Position numbers and translations under genes: made by a program. Below, in pieces: positions 1 to 5,303 of a stretch of DNA of 11,022 nt; the stretch's first letter is position 1; each line of letters begins with the position of its first letter. The notes under the pieces were generated by a model. It did no database searches, had not been told where the DNA came from, and worked only from the letters and a program-made list of their open reading frames with translations. Source of the stretch: Anaerofilum faecale (GTDB lineage: Bacteria; Bacillota; Clostridia; Oscillospirales; Ruminococcaceae); the NCBI GenBank assembly GCA_019114265.1, contig DXFV01000025.1:1-11022 (forward strand), given 5' to 3'.

Positions 1-10
1 TATTTTCCAT
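1..10 (-). CDS. Possible start of a further minus-strand gene, cut by the window edge
   Basis: After the TGA of the 96-residue membrane protein gene there is a single base and then an ATG reading Met-Glu-Asn before the window ends. A purine-rich AAAAGG lies about 13 nt upstream of it, inside the preceding gene. The same Met-Glu-Asn also begins the upstream gene, so a translationally coupled, perhaps related, second small protein is possible. Three codons are too few to identify anything, and the ATG may be coincidence. Confidence 0.3.
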
Positions 11-11
11 A

Positions 12-302
12 TCAGTCGCCATACCTTTTCTTATAGTACAGGAGCGTCAAAAGGTAAACCATTGCAGTAACACTAAGTTTAATAAACGGATTGATCAACA
101 TGGCTTCCGCTCTGACAATGGACTCCACAACGTCAATTACCAATGTTCCAACAACCACCAGCAGCGTAAACGCACTTGCCTTCCAAACAATAAGCTGCCT
201 TCTTTCATCCCCTGTTCTAAGCAAAGAAACAATCATCGCAACGTCTAAAATAATCAGTATCAGCAAAAAAATCCCGAAAAGAACCAATGCTATGTTTTCC
301 AT
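12..302 (-). CDS. Small integral membrane protein, three predicted helices, function unknown
   Basis: Codes for 96 residues. The start is ATG at 302, preceded by AAAGGAGT at 309-316. Hydrophobic segments lie at about residues 3-27, 43-62 and 72-90. A charged stretch between the first two reads TGDERRQLIVWKAS. A DERxxLIxxKA-like loop between helices is reminiscent of small membrane proteins of the DUF2178 type, which often sit beside HTH-type repressors; that resemblance is from memory and is an inference. The C-terminus is basic (YYKKRYGD). Base composition is AT-richer than the genes to the right, suggesting different ancestry. It is transcribed from the strong promoter at 354-382, which is overlapped by two palindromic operators, so expression is probably tightly repressed until a signal arrives. 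No regulator gene is visible in the window; it may lie further left. I do not assign a function. Confidence 0.75.
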   Translation of the reverse strand: MENIALVLFGIFLLILIILDVAMIVSLLRTGDERRQLIVWKASAFTLLVVVGTLVIDVVESIVRAEAMLINPFIKLSVTAMVYLLTLLYYKKRYGD

Positions 303-326
303 AAATACACTCCTTTCTGCGCCTGC

Positions 327-352
327 AAAACGTCAAATTGTTTTGACATTTT
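327..352 (-). promoter_or_regulatory. Palindromic operator O1 over the transcription start
   Basis: A 26-bp dyad with arms AAAACGTCAAA (327-337) and TTTGACATTTT (342-352), separated by 4 bp. One arm position departs from perfect symmetry. It lies just downstream of the -10 box of the minus-strand promoter and covers the expected start of transcription near 347. It shares 21 of 26 positions and the same overall geometry with the second operator at 373-398, with centres 46 bp apart. Confidence 0.7.
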
Positions 353-353
353 C

Positions 354-382
354 AGTATATCAAAGCACAGTCAAAATGTCAA
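354..382 (-). promoter_or_regulatory. Sigma-A promoter for the 96-residue membrane protein gene
   Basis: On the minus strand TTGACA (377-382) and TATACT (354-359) are separated by exactly 17 bp (360-376). This is a near-consensus vegetative promoter. The -35 hexamer is itself the left arm of operator O2, so repressor and RNA polymerase would compete directly for it. Confidence 0.8.
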
Positions 383-399
383 TAGTTTTTGACATTTTG
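372..399 (-). promoter_or_regulatory. Palindromic operator O2 over the -35 box
   Basis: A perfect inverted repeat of 11 bp: CAAAATGTCAA (372-382) and TTGACATTTTG (389-399), with a 6-bp spacer. The core TGTCAA-N6-TTGACA has the two-fold symmetry expected of a dimeric helix-turn-helix repressor. It includes the -35 of the adjacent promoter. The regulator is unknown. Confidence 0.75.
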
Positions 400-420
400 G
401 AGAATGCAGAGTTTTAGTTG

Positions 421-572
421 TTCGTTTCTTCTATTGGGCGCACCACAGCGTTGTGGCAGTTCCGCCCCCCAATCATGGAGAACATACGCTAACCTCGCAT
501 GCTATTTTTTCAAAAACGCAAGGAGAGGATGCACGGGCTTGGACCGGCTGTGATCGGCCCGGGTTCCAAATG
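421..572. other. Intergenic stretch between the AT-rich cassette and tRNA-Ala
   Basis: I see no convincing gene here. It holds a small perfect hairpin, CCACA (443-447) with TGTGG (452-456), nested inside TTGGGCG (434-440) facing CGCCCCCCAA (463-472). A purine-rich AAGGAG at 520-525 precedes a 14-codon open frame (529-573) that I do not consider a gene because of the 3-nt spacing and absence of any recognisable product. Base composition changes here from AT-rich on the left to GC-rich on the right. Confidence 0.5.
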
Positions 573-611
573 AAAAAACAAAAACGACCTGAAACCAAAG
601 TCTCAGGTCGT
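573..611 (-). terminator. Intrinsic terminator of tRNA-Ala
   Basis: Perfect 9-bp stem ACGACCTGA (584-592) with TCAGGTCGT (603-611) and a 10-nt loop. Read on the minus strand it is followed by TTTTTGTTTTTT. It begins three bases after the CCA end of the tRNA. Confidence 0.9.
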
Positions 612-613
612 TG

Positions 614-689
<76 letters not shown>

Positions 690-733
690 ACGGCATCGCT
701 TCGCGGAACACTCCGTTCCCTCAGCGCTTGTTT

Positions 734-762
734 ATTATACCAGCCGCCTATCGATTTGTCAA
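734..762 (-). promoter_or_regulatory. Consensus promoter of tRNA-Ala
   Basis: On the minus strand TTGACA (757-762), a 17-bp spacer and TATAAT (734-739) match the sigma-A consensus at all twelve positions. The 5' leader to the mature tRNA is about 37 nt and contains a short hairpin, GGAAC/GTTCC (705-719). Confidence 0.92.
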
Positions 763-902
763 CTGTTTTTTTCATTTTTCTTGTGCGGGCCTTTGAAAGC
801 CCTCGTTTGCCCGGCAAAAGAGCGGACCATACTGTTCTCCGAAAACCCGCGCGCCGGACCTTGCCGGCTGCGCAATCTGCATATCCCGAAAGGAGATTCA
901 CC

Positions 903-3173
903 GTGATCTGGTTCAAAGATTTTTCGCCTGCCGCCTGCAAATGTCTGCGCACCGCACTGCGGCTGGCCGGGCAGTGGGGGCAGGTTCCCGTGACCACCTG
1001 TCACCTGCTGCTGGGCATCATGCGGGAGGATACCGGAGAGGCCTCGGCGTTTCTGGCTCGCTACAAGGTGCGCTACTGCGCGCTGGAACAGGCGGTGCGC
1101 CAGAACGCCGAGGGACAGCCGCTGAAGCTCACCCCGCACGATTTTTCGCTGAAGGCTGTGCAGTGCCTGGAAGCCGCGCTTCTGATGGGGCGCAGCAACA
1201 AGGGCGGCAGGGCCGAAACCACCCACCTTCTGCGCGCGATTCTGGAGGACCAGTCGAATGAGGCGGCGCGGTGCCTGGTGGCCATTGGGGCGGAACAGGC
1301 GGCTGCTGCCCGCGAATGCGCGGCGCTGACCCAGAACCAGCCCCTTTGCTTCGCGCCGCCGCCCGCCCGCGCACAGCGCACCGCCGAACGGTACAGCCGC
1401 GATCTCACCCGCATGGCGGCCGACGGCAAACTGGATCCGGTGCTGGGCCGCGACAAAGAGCTGGAACGGATGGTACAGATCCTGTGCCGCCGCCAGAAAA
1501 ACAATCCCTGCCTGGTGGGCGAGCCGGGCGTGGGCAAGACCGCGCTGGCCGAGGCGCTGGCACAGCTGATCGCTTCCGGGAAAGCGCCCGCGCCCCTGCG
1601 CGGCAAGCGGGTGCTGGCACTGGACCTGACCGGCATGGTGGCCGGCACCAAATACCGCGGCGACTTCGAGGAGCGGTTCAAGGCGGTGCTGGACGATGTG
1701 ATGCGGGAGCGCAATGTGATCCTCTTCATCGACGAGATGCACAGCATCGTGGGCGCGGGCGCGGCCGAGGGGAGCATCGACGCGGCCGGCATCCTGAAAC
1801 CCGCGCTGGCGCGGGGGGAACTGCAGCTGGTGGGCGCCACCACCGAGGACGAATACCGCCGCTGCATCCAGAAAGACGGCGCGCTGGAGCGCCGCTTTGG
1901 GCGCGTGGTGGTGGCAGAACCCACACCCGCGCAGGCACGCGAGATCCTGAAAGGGCTTGCGCCTCGGTATGCCGAGTATCACCACATCGAGATCCCCGAC
2001 GAGGCGGTGGCGGCGGCGGTGGAGCTGTCGGTGCGGTATCTGCCGGGGCGGTTCCTGCCCGACAAGGCGGTGGACCTGCTGGATGAAGCGGCCTCTGCCG
2101 CCCACCTGCGGGCCTTGGAGAGCGGCTGCCGGCATGCGGTGCTGTCCGCCGAGGATGTGGCCGAGGTGACGGCGCGCGCCTGCGGCGTGCCCATCCAGCG
2201 CATCACCGAGCAGCAGCAGGCGCGTCTGTGCCAGCTGGAGGGGCGCCTGGCCGAGCGTGTGATCGGGCAGCCGCAGGCGGTGGCGGCGGTGGCGGGAGCG
2301 GTGCTGCGTTCCCGCACCGGACTGGGCGAGGCGGGGCGTCCGATGGGGGCGCTTCTGTTTCTGGGGCCCACCGGCGTGGGCAAGACAGAGCTGGCCCGCG
2401 CGCTGGCCGACGGCTGGTTCGGCACCGAAAAGGCACTGCTGCGGTTCGACATGAGCGAGTATATGGAGGCGCACGCGGTGAGCCGGCTGATCGGCGCGCC
2501 GCCGGGATATATCGGCCACGACGAGGGCGGGCAGCTGACTGAGGCGGTTCGCCGCCGCCCCTACTCCATCGTGCTGCTGGACGAGATCGAAAAGGCACAT
2601 CCCGACATCCAGAACCTGCTTTTGCAGATCATGGAGGAGGGTAGCCTGACCGACTCCACCGGCCGCCGCACCGATTTTTCCAACACCATCCTCATCCTCA
2701 CCTCCAATCTGGGAGCACGGCATCTGGCCGCGCACGGGCCGGCGATGGGCTTCGGGACCGAACAGGCCCGCGGCGAGAGCGCCCGGAAGGCAGTGTTGGC
2801 CGAGGCAAAGGCGTATTTCCGGCCGGAGCTGCTGGGTCGCATGGACGAGGTGGTGCTGTTCCATCCGCTGGAAAAGGAGCACCTGTGCCGCATCGCCCAC
2901 CACCTGCTGGAAACGCTGGAACAGCGTGCCGCGGCGCAGGGCTGCACCCTCACCCACACATCCGCGCTGGCCGAATGGCTGGCAGACCAGGCCGCCGGCA
3001 GCGAATACGGCGCGCGGGAGCTGCGCCGCCGTGTGGTGCGGGAGGTGGAACAGGCCATGGCCGATGCCATCCTGCGGGGCGAGGCCGGGCCGGGAAGCCG
3101 CCTGGTGGCCGACCAGCAGGACGGGCACACGGTGCTCCTCCCCTGCCCTGCCGGCGAGCTGGCCGCCGTATAA
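903..3173 (+). CDS. Clp-family AAA+ unfoldase (ClpC/ClpA-like) lacking the middle domain
   Basis: ATP-dependent unfoldase, 756 residues, with two AAA+ modules; it probably feeds proteins to ClpP in the cytoplasm. I start at GTG 903 because AAAGGAG lies 8 bases upstream and the product then begins directly with the Clp N-domain; the open frame to the left is not coding. Two Clp_N repeats span about residues 7-65 and 82-140. Module 1 has Walker A GEPGVGKT (206-213) and Walker B ILFIDE (273-278). Module 2 has Walker A GPTGVGKT (488-495) and Walker B with DE at 560-561. MGF at 615-617 sits where ClpC/ClpA carry the ClpP-docking tripeptide, which ClpB lacks. The coiled-coil middle domain of ClpC and ClpB is absent: only about 20 residues separate the DEAA helix (394-397) from AEDV (416-419). 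The length is close to ClpA. I see no CtsR or CIRCE box upstream. Subfamily naming is uncertain. Confidence 0.9.
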   Translation: MIWFKDFSPAACKCLRTALRLAGQWGQVPVTTCHLLLGIMREDTGEASAFLARYKVRYCALEQAVRQNAEGQPLKLTPHDFSLKAVQCLEAALLMGRSNKGGRAETTHLLRAILEDQSNEAARCLVAIGAEQAAAARECAALTQNQPLCFAPPPARAQRTAERYSRDLTRMAADGKLDPVLGRDKELERMVQILCRRQKNNPCLVGEPGVGKTALAEALAQLIASGKAPAPLRGKRVLALDLTGMVAGTKYRGDFEERFKAVLDDVMRERNVILFIDEMHSIVGAGAAEGSIDAAGILKPALARGELQLVGATTEDEYRRCIQKDGALERRFGRVVVAEPTPAQAREILKGLAPRYAEYHHIEIPDEAVAAAVELSVRYLPGRFLPDKAVDLLDEAASAAHLRALESGCRHAVLSAEDVAEVTARACGVPIQRITEQQQARLCQLEGRLAERVIGQPQAVAAVAGAVLRSRTGLGEAGRPMGALLFLGPTGVGKTELARALADGWFGTEKALLRFDMSEYMEAHAVSRLIGAPPGYIGHDEGGQLTEAVRRRPYSIVLLDEIEKAHPDIQNLLLQIMEEGSLTDSTGRRTDFSNTILILTSNLGARHLAAHGPAMGFGTEQARGESARKAVLAEAKAYFRPELLGRMDEVVLFHPLEKEHLCRIAHHLLETLEQRAAAQGCTLTHTSALAEWLADQAAGSEYGARELRRRVVREVEQAMADAILRGEAGPGSRLVADQQDGHTVLLPCPAGELAAV

Positions 3174-3176
3174 CAC

Positions 3177-3232
3177 AAAAAACCGGCGCTGTGCATCCGG
3201 GACGACGAGTCCGGGAGCACAGCGCCGGTTTT
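3177..3232. terminator. Bidirectional terminator between clp and the 3D-protein gene
   Basis: A perfect 16-bp stem pairs 3179-3194 with 3217-3232 (core ACCGGCGCTGTGC / GCACAGCGCCGGT) around a 22-nt loop that can itself form a 4-bp GGAC/GTCC hairpin. The plus strand ends in TTTT and the minus strand in TTTTTT, so it can stop both convergent transcripts. It begins 3 bases after the clp stop codon and ends 12 bases before the stop of the opposing gene. Confidence 0.88.
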
Positions 3233-3244
3233 GCGCTGTGGGGG

Positions 3245-4285
3245 TCATTCGATGATATAGACGTTCACCTGATGGACGGCGGCGGTGACCGCGTCGGAAT
3301 AGCTGTTGAAATACAGATCCACCAGGGCGTGGCCTTCGCGCAGGGCGGTGCCGGTGTCGGTGGCGATCGCGTAGCCGTAGACGAACTTGCCGTCGGTGGA
3401 GGTGATATACAGCTTGGTGCCGTAGGGGATCACGTTGGGGTCCACCGCAACGGTGCCCTCGTACAGGCCCAGGCCGCTGGCGCCGCGCCCGCTGCCGGAA
3501 TAGGCGGTGGCACGGCCGGTGAGCACCCGGCTGTAGGTGGAGGGAACGCCGTTGACGACCTCGGGGCCTTCCATCGAGCTGACCGGAGCGCCGGCCTGAT
3601 AGGCCTTGATGATGGCGTTCTGCGGCTCGGCGGTGCGCTCGACGCTCACCACCTTGCTGGACTCCACCACACCGTCCACCACGCGGGCGCGGGTGGTGAT
3701 GCGGTCGTTGCCCTCGATGCCCTCCTGCAGCGTGACGGTCTTGCCGCGGCTGCGGTGGTACAGGCTGGTATAGCGGTATTCCGTTTCATAGGGGACCGGC
3801 TGGTCCACGACCGTGTCCTGATACTCCACACGGTGCACCGTGATCTCCATGTCCTCCTCGATGGGAGTGTGCAGGGAGGGCTCGGTGTAGTCGTGCTCGC
3901 CCAGGGTGATGCCGGCCAGGTCCAGCGCCTGCTGCACCGTGCCGGAGCACAGCTTGGTGGTGGACAGCGCGCCGTCTGCCTGCACATACACAGGGAACGC
4001 GCGCTGGATGTTCAGGCTGGCCAGGTTGCCGTTGTAGGCAGTGTAGTAGATATCATCCTGTTCCTCTGCCACGATGCCGGACATGGCCATCAGCTCGGCA
4101 GGGTCCTCCACGCCGGTGATGAGCATGCGGCGGTTGCCGTCCGAATCGGACACATACACCACGTTCACAGAGAGAAGAAGTGCGCCAAGGGTCAGTGACA
4201 GGCAGCACACGGTCAGCAGGCCGGCCCATACCCGCGCCGGAACGGCGCGCAGCCCCTGCCGCAGCTTGTGTGTGAAAGATGTCAT
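3245..4285 (-). CDS. Membrane-anchored G5 and 3D domain cell-wall protein (YabE/Rpf-like)
   Basis: A 346-residue envelope protein likely to bind and remodel peptidoglycan outside the membrane. Order of parts: basic N-terminus, one transmembrane or uncleaved signal segment (about 19-43), a DUF348-like segment (about 92-130), a G5 domain (about 152-222), then a C-terminal 3D domain (about 255-346). The three conserved aspartates that name the 3D domain are visible: D282 in VDPNVIP, D310 in ATDTG and D323 in LVDLYF. The family has a double-psi beta-barrel fold related to RlpA/MltA, with presumed lytic transglycosylase activity. Start ATG 4285 follows AGGAG at 4291-4295. It is monocistronic, with its own promoter (4388-4416), a structured leader, and a terminator shared with clp. 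B. subtilis YabE has the same layout. Enzymatic activity is inferred. Confidence 0.9.
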   Translation of the reverse strand: MTSFTHKLRQGLRAVPARVWAGLLTVCCLSLTLGALLLSVNVVYVSDSDGNRRMLITGVEDPAELMAMSGIVAEEQDDIYYTAYNGNLASLNIQRAFPVYVQADGALSTTKLCSGTVQQALDLAGITLGEHDYTEPSLHTPIEEDMEITVHRVEYQDTVVDQPVPYETEYRYTSLYHRSRGKTVTLQEGIEGNDRITTRARVVDGVVESSKVVSVERTAEPQNAIIKAYQAGAPVSSMEGPEVVNGVPSTYSRVLTGRATAYSGSGRGASGLGLYEGTVAVDPNVIPYGTKLYITSTDGKFVYGYAIATDTGTALREGHALVDLYFNSYSDAVTAAVHQVNVYIIE

Positions 4286-4302
4286 ACAAACTCCTAACGT
4301 TC

Positions 4303-4347
4303 GATGCAGGTTTTGGCATCATTCCCGCCCGTCTGCATCCCGGGCGG
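4303..4347 (-). promoter_or_regulatory. Candidate H-type pseudoknot in the 5' leader of the 3D-protein gene
   Basis: On the minus strand, stem 1 pairs CCGCCCG (4341-4347) with CGGGCGG (4325-4331). Its 9-nt loop contains GATGCAG (4333-4339), which is the exact complement of CTGCATC at 4303-4309, giving a 7-bp stem 2. The connecting loops are 1 nt and 1 nt, and the last is 15 nt, A-rich near its end, which is compatible geometry for an H-type pseudoknot. Stem 2 ends 7 nt before the AGGAG ribosome binding site, so folding could affect translation start. It matches no leader class I know; its function is an inference. Confidence 0.45.
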
Positions 4348-4357
4348 CGCCTGCGAT

Positions 4358-4385
4358 CCAAAGTGCCGTATGCGTGGCACTTTGG
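4358..4385 (-). promoter_or_regulatory. Perfect 10-bp inverted repeat at the 3D-gene transcription start
   Basis: CCAAAGTGCC (4358-4367) and GGCACTTTGG (4376-4385) form a perfect dyad with an 8-bp spacer. The expected start point near 4381, taken from the -10 box, falls inside the right arm. It could be an operator or, in RNA, a 5'-terminal hairpin that protects the transcript. Confidence 0.6.
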
Positions 4386-4387
4386 GC

Positions 4388-4416
4388 ATTTTACCAAATC
4401 CGGGGCGGCGGGTCAA
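4388..4416 (-). promoter_or_regulatory. Sigma-A promoter of the 3D-protein gene
   Basis: On the minus strand TTGACC (4411-4416) and TAAAAT (4388-4393) are separated by 17 bp. Each hexamer has one mismatch to consensus. The resulting leader to the ATG is about 95 nt. Confidence 0.78.
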
Positions 4417-4699
4417 ACAGGCTGCACGGGTTGTTTTCGGCGCATTTTCGCCGCAGCGCCCGATTTTCTGTTTTTATCCCCCGTTTGCTTTTATATGCTC
4501 CCGTATACTCCCTCACGCTCCCGTTCTTGCAGTTCCGCACCGGTTTTTTGAATATTTCTCCCCCTTTCGCCCTCCTTCGCCAAACGCCCGTTTTCCGTGT
4601 TTTTGCCGAAATCAGCCAACGTTTTTACATTTTTTTGCACGCTTTTACCAATCCATTTTTTCGCCCGGCAGCGAACCATTTCCCTTCTCCGGCACACAG
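4417..4699. other. Long non-coding stretch upstream of the 3D-gene promoter
   Basis: About 280 bp with no supportable gene on either strand. It contains a run of T-tracts on the plus strand (4591-4594, 4600-4604, 4622-4626, 4630-4636, 4643-4646, 4656-4661), several of them about one helical turn apart, which suggests intrinsically bent DNA. Its promoter-proximal half contains the phased CTCCCG units described separately. It separates the terminator of the lepA cluster from the next promoter. Confidence 0.5.
4476..4525. repeat. 10-bp-phased CTCCCG units upstream of the 3D gene
   Basis: Three adjacent 10-bp units, TGCTCCCGTA (4496-4505), TACTCCCTCA (4506-4515) and CGCTCCCGTT (4516-4525), plus an outlying ATCCCCCGTT (4476-4485). 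The G of CCCG falls at 4483, 4503 and 4523, exactly 20 bp apart, so the units face the same side of the helix. On the minus strand the motif reads ACGGGAG. Confidence 0.5.
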
Positions 4700-4743
4700 A
4701 AAAGCGCCCCGCACACCGGCTGTACAGCCGGCGCGCGGAGCGC
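4700..4743 (-). terminator. Intrinsic terminator at the end of the lepA cluster
   Basis: A long hairpin: the inner palindrome CCGGCTGTACAGCCGG (4716-4731) is flanked by GCGCCCCGC (4704-4712) facing GCGGAGCGC (4735-4743), the latter pairing fully if one G-U is allowed. The minus strand continues into TTTT (4700-4703). It starts 13 bases after the stop codon of the DUF3592-like gene. Confidence 0.8.
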
Positions 4744-4756
4744 ACAGACGTTGTGG

Positions 4757-5107
4757 TCAGAACCAGCCCCTGCGGCGGGGGAATTCGGTGAGCATGCACT
4801 GGGACGGGTCCTCCCGGCTGCACAGCAGCTCCATCGCAGAGCCTTCGGGCAGCTGGTCGGCTTCGGCCACCCGGTCGTCCAGCTGCACCTCGTACTGCCT
4901 GCCCTCCACCTCGTAGGCGAGGCGGGTGGCAAAGACGGGACGGCCCTTTTTGTCGGCGCCCTCCAGCGGGGTGTAGCCGCACACACGGGCGGTCACGGTG
5001 TGGCAGTGTTCGGCCTGCATCTTTTTCTGGCGATGTTCAAAGTATTTGCTTCCGCCGTAGAACGCTGCCGCCAGGCACAGCATCACGACAAGATAGACGG
5101 GATCCAT
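4757..5107 (-). CDS. Small membrane-anchored protein with a DUF3592-like domain
   Basis: Codes for 116 residues. One N-terminal transmembrane helix (about 3-18) is followed by a basic stretch (HRQKKMQ) and a soluble domain of about 75 residues. The pattern TARVCGYTP..., a central YEVEGRQYEV, and a final EDPSQCMLTEF resembles DUF3592-type domains, in which a strand-rich fold follows a membrane anchor; the assignment is by pattern only. Three cysteines sit in the soluble part after the anchor (C35, C43, C96) and a fourth at C104. The ATG follows the TAA of the 55-residue gene with no gap, and the AGGAGG site lies inside that gene, so translation is probably coupled. It is the last gene before the hairpin terminator. 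Function unknown. Confidence 0.8.
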   Translation of the reverse strand: MDPVYLVVMLCLAAAFYGGSKYFEHRQKKMQAEHCHTVTARVCGYTPLEGADKKGRPVFATRLAYEVEGRQYEVQLDDRVAEADQLPEGSAMELLCSREDPSQCMLTEFPRRRGWF

Positions 5108-5275
5108 TTACAGTTCCTCCTGTTTGTTCTCCGGCTGGTCGCCGGAAAGTTCTCGATAGCTGTTCTCGTCCAGCTCGAACACGCCCTCCTGCTGCTTGCG
5201 TTTGAGCAGCAGAACAGCCGCGGCCGCGGCCGCCAGCCCGATGCCAACCGAGAGAATGCGGCGAATAAAACCCAT
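5108..5275 (-). CDS. 55-residue single-pass membrane peptide, function unknown
   Basis: A short gene between lepA and the DUF3592-like gene. It has ATG at 5275, AAAGGAG at 5281-5287 (5 nt spacing) and a TAA abutting the next ATG. The product starts MGFIRRIL, continues into a hydrophobic helix with six consecutive alanines (residues 15-20) and VLLL, then KRKQQ, and ends in an acidic, hydrophilic tail (ELDENSYRELSGDQPE...). By the positive-inside rule the tail after KRK would be cytoplasmic, though the N-terminal RR makes topology ambiguous. Good ribosome binding site, tight packing and a normal amino-acid composition support a real gene. I do not recognise the family. Confidence 0.72.
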   Translation of the reverse strand: MGFIRRILSVGIGLAAAAAAVLLLKRKQQEGVFELDENSYRELSGDQPENKQEEL

Positions 5276-5303
5276 ATTTGCTCCTTTCTGCAGGCGCCGG
5301 GCG

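Noticed and set aside
91..417. Plus-strand open frame opposite the 96-residue membrane protein
   Set aside because: No ribosome binding site, Ser/Thr-rich low-information product, and it runs through the operators and promoter of the minus-strand gene.
488..498. GCTAACCTCGC, resembling the conserved 3' end of the ydaO/c-di-AMP riboswitch
   Set aside because: The 5' conserved parts and the GGGGUGAAU-like core are missing, and no cell-wall or ion-transport gene follows. Probably chance, at most a decayed remnant.
806..833. Promoter for clp (TTTGCC, 16-bp spacer, CATACT)
   Set aside because: Only a weak match in each hexamer; a promoter must exist in 740-890 but I cannot place it with confidence.
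759..3248. Very long open frame on the minus strand opposite the clp gene
   Set aside because: It mirrors a GC-rich coding gene, where antisense frames stay open by chance. The product is rich in His, Gln, Arg and Gly with no recognisable domain, and no ribosome binding site fits.
2885..4198. 437-codon plus-strand open frame crossing the end of clp and the 3D gene
   Set aside because: It runs through the bidirectional terminator and opposite the G5/3D protein, whose domains are unambiguous.
4286..4381. c-di-AMP riboswitch in the leader of the 3D-protein gene
   Set aside because: This gene class often has one, so I looked, but the leader is only about 95 nt and lacks the CAGCUAACCUCG end and other conserved blocks. 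The pseudoknot fold is different.
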